Shown: positions 56,793 through 61,950, counted from the stretch's first letter. The stretch is 64,000 nucleotides of DNA from Atrina japonica (GCA_030159075.1 BROG01000647.1:310001-374000), one strand, 5' to 3'. Made by a program: numbers and translations. Notes: a model not told the origin generated them from the sequence alone.

Positions 56793-58691
56793 ATATATAC
56801 AAAAGTGGCGGATCTAGAAAAAAATTAAAAGGTGGATGTTTTTAGGCTGGTGACATACATGTACAATTATACAGGTTATTGTGATGCAATGCATACATCA
56901 TAAAAAGCAGACTGAGGATTTAAAGTTTGAGTGGGTCTAAATTTAAAATTCTTATTTTTTTTTTAATTCTTCGATTTTTTACACCTATTTTCAACATTGG
57001 GGCCACGCTATCCCTACCCACTACACAAAATTTCAAGTTTTAGATTAACTGTGAGGCAATATTTCATTACATGTAGGTTTTCGTGTTTTACGCATACCAA
57101 AATGGACATGAAATACCAACATGTCCATAAAAAGGTCGAAATGGAGGGTAAAACTACTTTAAAATGTATGTTATTTTGAGACTATTGACATATTTCTATT
57201 TAGCCGAATCAATATCAAATCTAAATATTTAAGTATAATAGCAGAAATATACTGAAATGTACGTGGATTAATACGACGGATGACCTGCATTTCAGAACCA
57301 AGTGTATGGTTGATATTCAGTAATATAATAAAAAAATTAAGTTTTAAATTAACCCAGATGTGTAAAAATATGTAACTGTTTACTACGGAGAAGAATATCG
57401 TTCCAGTATCCTCTGGTCATTTAATTTTGACTTCTTTATCATTAGAAATATTTCTGTGTTCTCCAGCTTCTAGACAAAAATCATCAGTTTATTCCCCTAC
57501 TCCAACATTTAAAAAATCAGAGGGGAAAAGTTGAAAAAGTTTGTTGGAAGCAGGAATTCTTGTATAAACAATAATTTAAGTATGATTAGCTTATAAAAAC
57601 ACCAAACGAAATACCACAGGTAAATCACAGGTAAAAAGTAAGAGAAAAGTTATCATAATTTGAAGTAAAGTTTATATGCATATATATATATACCAAAACT
57701 GAGCTAGGCCGACTCACATTCAGTTTGTTCAAATAAATGATGTTTTTTCTCACAATGATTGCTTTTTTCATCTTCAGATGTCAAATATACAATAAAACAA
57801 CTAAATATTACAATGAATCTATTTATTTTGAATGCATTCATTGAAGTACCAAATTATTTGATATATCAATACTTTGTACTCTTCGATACATCGATATAGA
57901 ATTTCTCATCAATGACAGCCCTACTTGACACATCCAATATGTCTTTACGGACCCGTTAAGCTGATGATAAGGGAGACGTGAATACCATGTTAAAATTTAA
58001 CTGACGGACCCGTTACGACCTCTGTTAACTTAACAGACCTGTTAGGTAACGGAGGCTTTGTGATTAAGGTCCCTGGTACATTTTAAAATGTATATTATGG
58101 TTTCAGAAGTACATCATGAAATTGGATAAAACAGCATTATCAAAGTCAAAAACATCTACAGTCATTAAAAAATATTCATCATATTATACTAAGATTGCTA
58201 CTTTTTAAATGTATTTGGGGGTCATTTTATGTGTTTATTGGGTGTTTTGGGTAAATCGTGCTGCCCGATCATACCTTCCCATTGGTTACTTCGAATAGCT
58301 TGCCTCCTAACCCAATAATTATTGAAGGGCTGGTAACATACCCTGAACTGCAAACCTATAGTGGCTATACTGCAGTAGGCCTGTACAATATGCTAATTTA
58401 TACTTACCCACTCGTCTCAGATTTCAAGTTGAAGCTGGTAATCGTCGGCTGAGATGTAAGTCGGCTTTTAGTGTGTACGTAAGCTCTGGTGCACGTGGCA
58501 CGAAGTGAAAATTGTGACAGCAGTGAGGACACATTGCTAGTCGCGTGTACAGATCTTATATATCCTTGGAATGAATGCGATTCTGACCTCGGCAATGAAA
58601 ACAAACCATTTTCCAGATACAACGGCAAATGTCTTTTGGCTCTAGCAATATAAGATGTTCGGAAATATTTCCTCAAAATACTTGTATTCAT
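18002..58691 (-). CDS. GLS: Glutaminase, kidney-type, mitochondrial (15 coding exons)
   Basis: Phosphate-activated glutaminase hydrolyses L-glutamine to glutamate and ammonia in the mitochondrial matrix. I assembled 15 exons (listed separately) totalling 1,938 bp, 645 residues plus stop, against 669 in human KGA. All 14 introns have GT/AG ends and phases close throughout. Residues 1-95 are a basic, Ser/Arg-rich leader; about 96-190 form the EF-hand-like helical domain; about 200-500 the glutaminase fold; 530-645 the ankyrin repeats. Active-site residues seen: Y227, S264 and K267 (S-x-x-K), N313, E359, N366, Y372, Y444, V462, each exactly 22 below the human number. In the activation loop F296 matches human F318 but S300 replaces human F322. 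No alternative GAC-type terminal exon was recognised. Family assignment is near certain; exon 1 rests on an in-frame upstream stop, a perfect donor and phase agreement rather than on leader homology. Confidence 0.96.
18751..18991 (+). mobile_element. tRNA-derived SINE in GLS intron 14
   Basis: Head begins GGGCTCTCCATGGTCCAGTG. The A box is TGGTCCAGTGG at 18761-18771 and the B box is GGTTTGTGCTCC at 18822-18833. The body contains GAGAAAGCTTGCCAGTTCAC and the tail AAAAATTGTTGAGTGTAGCA. Opposite strand to GLS. Tail resembles V-type molluscan SINEs such as RUDI, as I recall them. Confidence 0.8.
19165..19305 (-). CDS. GLS: GLS exon 14: ankyrin repeat
   Basis: Encodes residues 550-595 and parts of Arg549 and Arg596. 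[20 protein letters not shown] is a textbook ankyrin repeat, followed by EFLLQK. Human counterpart is [20 protein letters not shown]. Acceptor TCCAG, donor CAG|GTGTGT. Confidence 0.98.
19549..19812. repeat. 90-bp tandem repeat, three copies, GLS intron 13
   Basis: ATTAAATTTACAGTACGCAA recurs at a spacing of 90 then 89 bp. Each unit also has CCAATACGCACCACTTGAAA and GAGCACATTTCAA. The copies are nearly identical, so the duplication is recent. Confidence 0.92.
19835..19989 (-). CDS. GLS: GLS exon 13: linker to the ankyrin domain
   Basis: Encodes residues 498-548 and two bases of Arg549. [16 protein letters not shown] matches human LVSLCNFHNYDNLRH, and [13 protein letters not shown] matches LFAAYTGDVSALR. 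Acceptor TACAG, donor TAG|GTAAGA. Confidence 0.97.
20465..20596 (-). CDS. GLS: GLS exon 12: end of the catalytic core, Val462
   Basis: Encodes residues 454-497: [20 protein letters not shown] then [19 protein letters not shown]462 is human V484. Acceptor TACAG, donor CAG|GTAACC, phase 0 at both ends. Confidence 0.98.
20597..21357. other. GLS intron 11, proximal part
   Basis: No gene, repeat or motif that I can define between exon 12 and the AT tract. Confidence 0.55.
21359..21468. repeat. (AT)n microsatellite
   Basis: Long TATATA tracts broken by TGTATA and GAATGA interruptions. Confidence 0.97.
21744..21757. repeat. Target-site duplication, LINE 3' side
   Basis: AGTATTCTAGTCTT, identical to 26109-26122. 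It abuts the poly(T) tract that is the LINE poly(A) tail read on the plus strand. Confidence 0.9.
21899..22141. repeat. (CA)n(GA)n and GACAGA microsatellite inside the LINE
   Basis: About 240 bp: a short CA run, then long GA runs broken by GATGGAGACAGAGA, ending in (GACA)n. Overlapping frames of 93-132 codons here (Arg-Glu or Ser-Leu repeats) are artefacts. Confidence 0.97.
22349..23440 (-). pseudogene. LINE ORF2, C-terminal region with Cys/His motif
   Basis: Two pieces: [20 protein letters not shown] (23189-23440), and [20 protein letters not shown] followed by Cys (22349-22663), the C-x2-C...H...C motif typical of L1-type ORF2 ends. The stretch between is interrupted by stops. Confidence 0.9.
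23606..24835 (-). pseudogene. LINE ORF2, reverse transcriptase domain, broken
   Basis: Three open pieces (24461-24835, 24149-24439, 23606-24031) show [55 protein letters not shown] and [16 protein letters not shown]7 run at 24516-24522 marks a one-base frameshift that hides the following [11 protein letters not shown] segment in another frame. The catalytic YADD is YAVD here, so the enzyme would be dead even if restored. Confidence 0.93.
25023..26021 (-). pseudogene. LINE ORF2, endonuclease domain
   Basis: A 332-codon open frame. AP-endonuclease-like motifs are in order: [19 protein letters not shown] (D in the usual ETH position), [25 protein letters not shown] and [10 protein letters not shown]. 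This domain nicks target DNA for target-primed reverse transcription. It is itself intact, but the frame is lost before the RT domain. Confidence 0.95.
26109..26122. repeat. Target-site duplication, LINE 5' side
   Basis: AGTATTCTAGTCTT, the partner of 21744-21757. It marks the 5' truncation point of the minus-strand LINE. Confidence 0.9.
26566..26742 (-). CDS. GLS: GLS exon 11: catalytic Tyr444
   Basis: Encodes residues 395-453. [20 protein letters not shown], then GGICP, and [20 protein letters not shown] are glutaminase hallmarks; Y444 is human Y466. Acceptor TACAG, donor AAG|GTGCGT, phase 0 at both ends. Confidence 0.98.
26978..27196 (-). mobile_element. tRNA-derived SINE, GLS intron 10
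   Basis: Head reads GGACCTCCGTGGCCGAGCGG. The A box is TGGCCGAGCGG (27175-27185) and the B box is GGTTCAAGCCC (27114-27124), a near-perfect pol III promoter of Ser/Leu-tRNA type. The tail passes through AAACTGGC-type body text to a TGTGAGTGTGATGTTAAATA end. Same orientation as GLS. Confidence 0.88.
27246..27296 (-). CDS. GLS: GLS exon 10 (51 bp)
   Basis: A 51-bp symmetric exon for residues 378-394, [17 protein letters not shown], matching the human segment CFPEGTDM...LDFYFQ. Acceptor TCCAG, donor CCAG|GTAAGT, phase 0 on both sides. Confidence 0.96.
27445..27672. repeat. Element D, inverted partial copy, GLS intron 9
   Basis: Reverse complement of part of 9668-10172, sharing TAATCAGAGATTAGGCCTAC and ACATGGAAATTGATTTGTTA. 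It lies between exons 9 and 10. Confidence 0.75.
27709..27775 (-). CDS. GLS: GLS exon 9: Glu359, Asn366 and Tyr372
   Basis: Encodes the last base of Val355 and residues 356-377: [20 protein letters not shown] then KK. E359, N366 and Y372 match human E381, N388 and Y394. Acceptor TACAG, donor AAAAAG|GTTGGT. Confidence 0.96.
28168..29070. mobile_element. Candidate inverted-end element, about 900 bp, GLS intron 8
   Basis: Left GGGCCCGAGGCCATAAATAT and right TATGGCCCTGGGCC are inverted, and both ends carry AGAATAGT/AATTCTC-type text. No coding content. Terminal match is imperfect. Confidence 0.45.
29261..29411. mobile_element. Fold-back MITE, 151 bp
   Basis: CAGGGTCTGGCACCATAAAA on the left pairs with the reverse complement of CAGGGCCTGGCACCACAAAA on the right. 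The inverted similarity runs about 40 bp. Confidence 0.8.
29751..30090. repeat. Interspersed repeat R57, copy 2
   Basis: Begins TAAAGGGGCATTTACTGCAT. It has one core, ACTGGACCTGACCTTATTTT to ATGCCTGTGTATAGATC, then TTGTTATTGTACATCAAGTC. It ends 57 bp before GLS exon 8. See 39081-40345. Confidence 0.85.
30148..30206 (-). CDS. GLS: GLS exon 8
   Basis: Encodes residues 336-354, [19 protein letters not shown], and two bases of Val355, matching the human stretch ending GNEYVGFSNA. Acceptor TGCAG, donor GCTGT|GTAAGA. It precedes, in transcription order, intron 8. Confidence 0.95.
30318..30562 (-). mobile_element. tRNA-derived SINE, GLS intron 7
   Basis: B box GGTTCGAGTCT on the minus strand (near 30488-30498), body AAACGTTTGCCTGTTTACTT, tail ending AGTGTGGCGTAAAACA. 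The A-box half is worn. Confidence 0.8.
30569..30811. mobile_element. Fold-back MITE, 243 bp
   Basis: GGGGCAGTTTTACTTAAGTT on the left against GGGGCCAGTTTCACTAAAAG on the right (reverse complement). It abuts the SINE on one side and nearly reaches the large minisatellite on the other. Confidence 0.75.
30900..33752. repeat. 2.85-kb minisatellite, 24- and 27-bp units, GLS intron 7
   Basis: Core unit ACTATGAGAGATACCACCAA + CATA (24 bp). Zones differ: 30900-31510 mixes ACTATG and ACATGACTATG starts; 31510-31900 is mostly ACTAAG units; 32200-33300 is mainly a 27-bp form ACATGACTATGAGATACCAC with CAACATA, missing GA; 33300-33752 returns to 24-mers, some with CGATATA. About 110 units in all. Open frames of 207-228 codons on both strands follow from the 24-bp period and are not genes. 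Confidence 0.97.
33753..34633. other. Rest of GLS intron 7, no feature
   Basis: Contains a small duplication of CCTTGAAAATAGAACAG near 34265-34310. No gene seen. Confidence 0.55.
34634..34725 (-). CDS. GLS: GLS exon 7: substrate-binding Asn313
   Basis: Encodes the last two bases of Phe305 and residues 306-335: [20 protein letters not shown], ending HADRFDY. N313 corresponds to human N335. An apparently good donor ten bases earlier (CAGACAG|GTTTG) would break the frame; the donor used, TAT|GTACGT, restores phase 0. Confidence 0.96.
34726..35669. other. GLS intron 6, distal part, no feature
   Basis: AT-rich; no open frame or repeat that I can support. Confidence 0.5.
35670..35849. mobile_element. 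MITE family A, 180 bp, GLS intron 6
   Basis: CAGTAAAACCTGCTTTAGCG to TATATACAAGTTTCACTG, flanked by TA on both sides. The related text TTTGTGTACAAATCAACCTC recurs inverted near 41397-41420. Confidence 0.88.
36183..36370 (-). mobile_element. SINE tail fragment, GLS intron 6
   Basis: Tail text (plus strand) GTTTTACGCCATACTCAACA, ATGATGGCGTCCAGTTTTTA and AAGTAAACTGGCAAACTTTC matches the other SINE copies. The tRNA-like head is mostly lost. Confidence 0.75.
36458..37480. mobile_element. Non-autonomous DNA transposon, 1.02 kb, TA-flanked, GLS intron 6
   Basis: Outer ends TACCGTATTTTACGGCCTAT and (reverse complement) TACCGTATTATATGGCCTAT, about 30 bp of inverted repeat continuing through AGGTCGATAT. 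The outer TA on both sides fits Tc1/mariner-type insertion. A third partial end copy (CCGTAAAATAGGCCGATCA) is inside at 37251. No transposase frame. Confidence 0.8.
37626..37789 (-). CDS. GLS: GLS exon 6: catalytic Ser-x-x-Lys and activation loop
   Basis: Encodes residues 251-304 and one base of Phe305. [16 protein letters not shown] holds the nucleophile S264 and general base K267. [15 protein letters not shown] forms the activation loop that in human KGA contacts the allosteric inhibitor BPTES. F296 is kept (human F318), while human K320, L321 and F322 become E298, I299 and S300. Acceptor TATAG, donor GAAT|GTAAGT. Confidence 0.97.
38243..38322 (-). CDS. GLS: GLS exon 5: catalytic Tyr227
   Basis: Encodes residues 224-249 plus two bases of Arg250: [20 protein letters not shown] then CTVDGQ. 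Tyr227 in NYIPQLA corresponds to human Y249. Acceptor TGTAG, donor AAG|GTAAGT. Confidence 0.97.
38573..38750 (-). mobile_element. SINE-like fragment, GLS intron 4
   Basis: Plus-strand text TCATCACACTCAACAATTAA and CTTCCACAAATAAATCAGAA resembles the SINE tail and body read in reverse. Divergent. Confidence 0.6.
38687..38880. repeat. Direct duplication of about 95-100 bp
   Basis: Two nearly identical copies of a segment containing CTTCTCACAAAGTCAGCTTA, CAGTGGTATGTTCAAG and GTCAAACCTGTAACAACCAC. The segment derives from the B-box side of the SINE. Confidence 0.9.
39000..39080. mobile_element. MITE family B, left part of a split copy
   Basis: TGCCACTGAAATGTGGTTTT to ATAAAGGATTATTTA aligns to 50335-50405 of the copy at 50293. 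It continues after the insertion at 40352. Confidence 0.65.
39081..40345. repeat. Interspersed repeat R57, copy 3, with an internal array
   Basis: Left part AAGGGGCAATAGCTGCATTT and right part TTGTTATTGGTCTTCAAATA then CAAGTAGTAAAAGTAG match the ends of copies 1 and 2. The single core of those copies is here expanded to about 17 units. Confidence 0.88.
39302..40268. repeat. 57-bp minisatellite, about 17 units
   Basis: Unit: GACCTTATTATCACAAAATA, TATAGGAATGGGCGATGTTT, ACTGCCTGTGTACACCT. Variants swap GGGCGA with ATGCCA and CACCT with CACCC. It gives open frames of 337 (plus) and 211 (minus) codons because 57 is divisible by three. Confidence 0.96.
40352..40432. mobile_element. MITE family B, right part of the split copy
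   Basis: ACCAAGTGGTTTTCAAAATG and GAGAGTGGTCTCTCAAGACA match the right halves of 15296-15473 and 50293-50479. Confidence 0.65.
40433..42398. other. GLS intron 4, repeat remnants only
   Basis: Two diverged copies of a segment with TTGGTTCxTxAxAAGATTTT and AAGTTTGGTTAAAAxTGxCC at about 40580-40760 and 41040-41210; a family-A remnant near 41397-41490. No gene. Confidence 0.5.
42399..42577. mobile_element. MITE family A, 179 bp, GLS intron 4
   Basis: CAGTAAAACCTGCTATAGCG to TATATACAGGTTTCACTG with TA on both sides. Reverse complement of 4193-4371. Confidence 0.9.
42578..43179. other. No gene seen
   Basis: Intron 4 sequence with no feature that I can define. Confidence 0.5.
43180..43325 (-). 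mobile_element. SINE tail fragment, GLS intron 4
   Basis: Plus-strand AACACTCAACAATTTTTCAG, ATGGCGGAGGGGAAAACCTG and TTCCGCAAGTAAACTGACAA match the SINE tail and body. Confidence 0.65.
43806..43935 (-). CDS. GLS: GLS exon 4: entry to the catalytic domain
   Basis: Encodes residues 181-223: [20 protein letters not shown], then [16 protein letters not shown], matching the human segment with FVIPDFMSF. Acceptor TCTAG, donor GAG|GTACCG. It completes Glu180 with its first base and ends in phase 0. Confidence 0.95.
44500..44667. mobile_element. MITE family C, copy, GLS intron 3
   Basis: CCAAATGTCCGACACATGGC on the left; ATTTGATTGTGATGTCATAA inside; GCCAAAAGGTGTCATATCTT on the right. Same layout as 11919-12077. 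Confidence 0.75.
44818..44969. mobile_element. Fold-back element, 152 bp, GLS intron 3
   Basis: Left GTTATCTCCCATGTCAGCAG then GTATCGATT; right (reverse complement) GTTACCACCCCTTGTAGCAG then GTATCGATT. The loop also has internal inverted ATCACAATTGATAAC-type text. Confidence 0.75.
45197..45342 (-). CDS. GLS: GLS exon 3: EF-hand-like helical domain
   Basis: Encodes residues 132-179 plus two bases of codon 180. [18 protein letters not shown] corresponds to the human [17 protein letters not shown] region. The end, IDKKSFKE, corresponds to LDKDLFKK. Acceptor TATAG, donor GA|GTAGGT. Confidence 0.96.
45493..45600 (+). mobile_element. SINE tail fragment, GLS intron 2
   Basis: GCGGAAGGTCGGTGGTCTTT, AAACTGGACGCCATCATATG and TTGTTGAGTATGGCGTAAAA, ending in an A-rich run. 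Almost the reverse complement of the 36183-36300 copy. Confidence 0.75.
46223..47224. mobile_element. Non-autonomous DNA transposon, 1.0 kb, GLS intron 2
   Basis: Inverted ends CAGGGTTTTCCCTG (14 bp, exact). The direct repeat CTAACC lies immediately outside both ends (46217-46222 and 47225-47230). The CAGGG end looks hAT-like, though a hAT element would leave 8 bp. No transposase frame. Confidence 0.85.
47225..48064. other. No gene seen
   Basis: Intron 2 sequence; CTCCCC(C)AT-type text recurs around 47505-47620, including a short inverted CTCCCCCATAAAAAGGGAG. Confidence 0.5.
48065..48215 (-). mobile_element. SINE tail fragment, GLS intron 2
   Basis: Plus-strand CATATGTTGGCAGCCAGTTT and ACGCAAGTAAACTGGC match the other copies. 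A 116-codon plus frame (48141-48491) starting inside it is incidental. Confidence 0.6.
48216..49288. other. No gene seen
   Basis: Intron 2 sequence with no definable feature. Confidence 0.5.
49289..49431. mobile_element. Fold-back MITE E, first copy
   Basis: GGGGCCAGTTTTATAAAAGG on the left and GACTTTTTGTAAAACAAGCC then CC on the right are inverted; the middle holds CCATGGCAATG. Related to the copy 38 bp further on. Confidence 0.8.
49470..49622. mobile_element. Fold-back MITE E, second copy
   Basis: GGGGCCCGTTTTTTTGAAAG on the left, ACCTTTTGTAAAACAGGTCC on the right, with the inverted AGTCCTAAATCCTAAGT / ATTTAGGACTTAC inside. The minisatellite unit lies between the two copies. Confidence 0.8.
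49632..50228. repeat. 38-bp minisatellite, about 15-16 units, GLS intron 2
   Basis: Unit CCCCACAATATCTGATTATC + ATGAAGTCATGGCCAGGT. Two alternating variants differ at CTG/CCG and ATGG/ACGG. A diverged unit at 49437-49469 sits between the two fold-back copies. Confidence 0.96.
50293..50479. mobile_element. MITE family B, 187 bp, GLS intron 2
   Basis: CAGTGGAACCTGTCTAAATG to AAGCCAGGTTTCACTG with TA on both sides; it is the most complete family-B copy here. Confidence 0.88.
51044..51450. mobile_element. Fold-back element, 407 bp, GLS intron 2
   Basis: AAGCCCCTGTCATATATTGA then CG on the left; right (reverse complement) AAGCCCCTGTCACACATTGA then CG. Both ends go on to GCTTTAGCCA/ATTTAGCCAGCG. 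The interior is rich in GCGTATACG-like text. Confidence 0.8.
51631..51690. mobile_element. MITE family B fragment, GLS intron 2
   Basis: CTGTCTAGAGACCACCCCAT and AAGGCAGGTTCTACTG before TA. It lies 53 bp from exon 2. Confidence 0.65.
51743..51851 (-). CDS. GLS: GLS exon 2: start of the EF-hand-like domain
   Basis: Encodes residues 96-131, beginning [18 protein letters not shown] and ending [10 protein letters not shown]. This matches the human stretch around EDLLFYTIAEGQEKIPVHKF. Acceptor CACAG, donor ACA|GTATGT. It enters with one base completing Gly95 and leaves in phase 0. Confidence 0.93.
51890..52670. repeat. Copy of the 1630-2750 repeat, GLS intron 1
   Basis: Shares ATCTACAAATGTGGAAAGAA, GGCCAAGAAACATAAATAC, GGGAGATAATTGAGGAAATC and CTGCCCTGGATCCACCCT in the same order. 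It begins 39 bp beyond exon 2. Confidence 0.82.
52848..53030. repeat. Direct duplication of about 87 bp
   Basis: Two copies of a segment with AACCATGTCAGAATGTA, TGTACATCA, ACATGATGTACAG, TGCTAATTCCT and TGCTACAATGTACATG. Confidence 0.85.
53031..54410. other. No gene seen
   Basis: GLS intron 1. Rich in TACATGTA; open frames at 53455-54157 resemble nothing. Confidence 0.5.
54411..55927. mobile_element. Possible relative of the 46223 element, carrying a nested MITE
   Basis: Left CTGAGTTTTCCCTGGGGC resembles the left end of 46223-47224; the right end AAGGAAAACCCTAT is its inverted counterpart. No target duplication found, so this is tentative. Confidence 0.35.
55292..55698. mobile_element. Fold-back element, about 407 bp, GLS intron 1
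   Basis: Left GGGCCCGAAGTCACCAAATT then TACTCAATACTCAAGCTCAA; right TTGAGCTTGAGTACTGAGTA then AATTTGGTGACTTC. Inverted match about 40 bp. A solo end copy is at 59508-59552. Confidence 0.85.
55928..58407. other. GLS intron 1, proximal part, no gene
   Basis: Holds a (TA)n microsatellite at about 56742-56785 and a CGGACCCGTTA duplication near 57950-58020. No coding feature. Confidence 0.5.
58408..58691 (-). CDS. GLS: GLS exon 1: start codon and mitochondrial leader
   Basis: Encodes residues 1-94 and two bases of codon 95. The peptide starts [20 protein letters not shown], basic and free of acidic residues, as expected for a mitochondrial targeting sequence. An in-frame TAA lies upstream at 58713-58715, so this ATG is the first possible start. 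The donor is GG|GTAAGT. Codon 95 (GG|G, Gly) joins exon 2 in frame. Leader sequences diverge fast, so identity rests on position, phase and composition; a transcript would settle it. Confidence 0.8.
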
Positions 58692-58753
58692 TCCGTGTAA
58701 AGAAGATGCTATTTATATCAGTCTTACTTTGGCCGTTGTTTTGTTTTGAAATA

Positions 58754-58763
58754 TTTATAAATA
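58754..58763 (-). promoter_or_regulatory. Candidate TATA-like element upstream of GLS
   Basis: TATTTATAAA on the minus strand lies 63-72 bp upstream of the GLS start codon. Position fits a short 5' UTR. The surrounding DNA is AT-rich, so a chance match is quite possible. Confidence 0.25.
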
Positions 58764-58769
58764 GGCCTA

Positions 58770-60560
58770 AACTGATACTCGCTGTTCAGTGATCCACTCG
58801 TTTTTGCCAAAATCAGAACCGTATAGAAGGCAAGAAAAATGTAACTTAATCTTGCCAAGATTAGATTTATCCTTGACTTAACTTCTTCTAATTTTCTTCA
58901 GGGAAGTAAAGTGCGTGGCTGAAATACTTTGTTTATCTTCTCTACGAATGTCTAGCCGGTGCTGTAACCACTACTCAAGGGCCAAGCAGACAGCGTTTCA
59001 TCATAACACGCAATGCGCTTGCGTTATTAGTACTTCCGGAGGTGTGTCATATAGGAAGAAAAATGATTGGATTAGGGCTTATCACATAAGGATTGAGAAG
59101 AATGTTGGACACCACCAAATATTTTCCCATAGGCCTCAATGCTAATTTACAAAACTTCAGGTCATTGTCACTCCCATGTTTATTAAATCTGGATCAAATA
59201 GGTACCCTGTGCTGAATTTTCACTTGTTTACAACTCGTAGTATTCCGCACCAAAGGAAAAAATCTGTTCTCATATGACCCTTCCCTTTAAATTTTACTAC
59301 CAATATTCATGTATCTTTTTATCACCTTAATTTCATTTATTAATGGCAAAACTATTTTTTCGTTTAATTTTACCCTCCGCACAACTTCGGGTGTCCAAAA
59401 TGTCTACGCCCATGTTGTAAACAAAGCATCTGTTTTTCCTATAGCGGAACTGATAAAGAGCTTCATAACACTATTACAATGATCATATAGTCAAGATAAT
59501 GTAATAAAAGTTGAGCTTGAGTGCTGAGTAAATTTGGTGATTTCGGGCCTTGGTCTCCATGCCCTATGTATATTAAATAATCTTTTAAATTTTCTGATAT
59601 ATTCGCCTATAAAAACATTAAACTTTTGACCTGTAATTTGATATACTAATCAAACCTCGAGAATAAGAAATTATAAAAACTGATTCTGAAGATAAAAACT
59701 TCATTTTTAAACGTAAATTTACATATAAACTTTATTTTCAAATAAACATTGGTAACTGTTACAGTATAGATTGTCGCTATCAACCAAAATTTTGGAAAAC
59801 TTACTTTTTGAGAATTTCACTCACTCCACTCGTAAATATATGGCAAGCCGAGAAGGAATTTATTCTAATTTATTTATTTCTAATTTAAAAAAAATGATAT
59901 TTTCTTATGCTAATATAAGGAATGGAAGAAATTCCACTATGACTTAAAAGTCAGTGGGGAATTTATTGCCTTTTAAATACATGTACAAAACTAATTTTTA
60001 ATATTAATAAATTGAACTTTTTATTTTAAAAATAATTTTTGATAAATGTATCAGAAAATAACTTTTTAAATGAAAAGTTTGATTGAATTTTCTAATATTA
60101 ATGAGAGTTTTTAAATATTACAAAATATTTTTTATATTAGAAATCGACTTATTGTTTAGTATTAAGAAATCGAATAATTTTCATAATAGAATTTTTTTTT
60201 TAATTTTGGAAAATAATTTCCTTTTATGTTTTAGAAAATACTTTTGATATAAAGAAATCGACTGTTTTTTTTATTTTATATTTTAATAATTAGATTTTTC
60301 AATATGAAATATATTTTTTGAGATACGAAAAAAATTAATATGGTGATTTGTTATGTTATAAAATGATAAGATGCTCATATGTTCATTTTCTTTAATGTGG
60401 CAGTCTTTTTCTTCACTGATCATTTTTTTTTTATTTTTACATAGTAATATACGAAAATAAATTAGATAGAGAAATGCATCAGACTCACACACACAGGCTC
60501 TGTCAAATTGACACTCATTAAAATAATTATCAAAGTACACCTCACTACCACCTAACTACT
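58770..60560. other. GLS upstream region, no gene
   Basis: Becomes very AT-rich from 59600 to 60540. It contains the solo fold-back end at 59508-59552. A 76-codon plus frame (58915-59145) is unrecognised and unsupported. Confidence 0.5.
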
Positions 60561-60584
60561 ACTAAGTGTCATACTGGAATTAAG

Positions 60585-60760
60585 GTCATACCGGAAGTAC
60601 GTCATACCGGAAATGAGGTCCTGCTGTCATGGCAATAAGAAGAAAGAGCCAATCGTTTAGCTTTCAGGCGTGTCTATGACCGGAAATGGAAGGTTGCGGG
60701 GCGGCCATCTTAGATAATGAGCCAATGAGAGGTCGGGGTCACCAGAGGTCACGTGAGTTC
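60585..60760 (+). promoter_or_regulatory. Promoter-like head of tandem unit 1
   Basis: Clustered ETS-type ACCGGAAGT/CCGGAAAT motifs (60593-60685), the YY1-type GGCGGCCATCTTAG, a CCAAT (GAGCCAATGAG) and an E-box GTCACGTGAG. The block recurs at 62575-62730. Reads as a bidirectional or plus-strand core promoter; no transcript is proven. Confidence 0.5.
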
Positions 60761-60821
60761 ACGAGAGGTCAACGGTTAAAGAGTGAAGTTGGATTTTCCC
60801 AGTTTTGAGACGAGAGTGAAT

Positions 60822-60831
60822 CTATTTTTAG
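60822..60831 (+). promoter_or_regulatory. MEF2-type motif CTATTTTTAG
   Basis: Perfect MEF2 consensus, followed by AACCGCAAC. The same composite recurs at 62747-62756 and 62972-62981. Confidence 0.4.
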
Positions 60832-61010
60832 AACCGCAACTTTGGGTTTTCCCAGGTTGGAGTGAAACCAGCAGTAGGTGTCGCTACAGAGTGTTTCAGA
60901 GTGTATCAAGTGCGCAAGCGCGAGAAGCGATAGGTCGAGCTCGTAACCACGAGTCAAGCTTGAGCATGTTATCCTTTTACTAAGACTTAGAGAGTAGAGT
61001 TACGAGTATG

Positions 61011-61310
61011 TACAAAGGGAGATCACTCTATATAGATTGTGAGGAAAGGACAAAAGGGAGATCACTCTGTATAGCCTGTAAAGATGGGACAAAGGGGAGA
61101 TCAATCTGTATAGACTATGAGTAGGACAAACGTGGAGATCAGTGTGTATAGACTGCATAGAAGAAACAAAGGGGAGATCACTGTGCATAGACTCTATAGG
61201 TGAAACATCACTGTATAGACCGTATAGGTAGAACAAAGGGGAGATCTCTCTGTATAGACTATAGAGATGGAACAAAAGGGGAGATTACTCTATATGCCCT
61301 GTATGCACTA
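61011..61310. repeat. 39-bp minisatellite, about 7 units
   Basis: Unit around GGGAGATCACTCTGTATAGA with GGACAAAG; GATCA recurs at 61021, 61060, 61099, 61137 and 61176. One unit near 61200 is shortened. Confidence 0.9.
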
Positions 61311-61379
61311 AACCAGAGAGGGAGGGCGGGTAGTGAAACAGGAAGAATAGGGAGGAGAGAACCATAGAACATGAAAGTG

Positions 61380-61570
61380 TGTAACGTTCTCAAAGTTTGC
61401 CAAGTGATCAAGTGTGTGCCGTTCTCAAAGTTTGTCAAAGTGATCAAGTGTGTACCGTTCTCTTGTTTCAAAGTTTGCAACGTGTGCAACGTTCTAAGTT
61501 ATGAAGTCTCAAAGTGACACAAGTGACAAAGTGACAAAGTGACACAAGTGACAAAGTGACATATGAAGTT
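61380..61570. repeat. Degenerate short tandem repeats
   Basis: CGTTCTCAAAGTTTG and AAGTGATCAAGTGTGT recur about every 40 bp, followed by GTGACA(CA)AGTGACA units. Confidence 0.8.
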
Positions 61571-61667
61571 GTTTACTTACATCGATTCAACAAGTATCAA
61601 AGTTCAGACAGTGAAAACAGTATCTGTTTCATAACGTTTTTGTACTTCTGTATATAAGATAAAAATT

Positions 61668-61800
61668 GAAACACTCACCCAAAGGATTTTTTCTGACGAT
61701 GTTGACCTTTCGAGCTTCGGATGCCAAATGAGCTCTCAGAGGTCTAACTGAACTTATTCTCAAAATTTTTAAAGTTAATATTTATAGAATTGACTAGTTT
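61668..61800. repeat. Unit-internal repeat, copy 1
   Basis: ACACTCACCC, GATGTTGACCTTTCGAGCTT, and GAGCTCTCAGAGGTCTAACT. Related copies at 63395-63510 and 63570-63690. Confidence 0.75.
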
Positions 61801-61950
61801 GAATTTCTATCCAATAAAATTTTATTTATCAAGTAAAAGAACTAGTGAATGTTTACATTTACTTACTACAGGTTAGACTTACCATTACAGTATAACACAG
61901 ACACAAAAATACATACTTTCAGATACAGTTTCTATTCGTGTTAGTTGGGT

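Noticed and set aside
58915..59145. 76-codon plus-strand frame divergent from GLS
   Set aside because: No recognisable features; could be chance in the less AT-rich promoter area.
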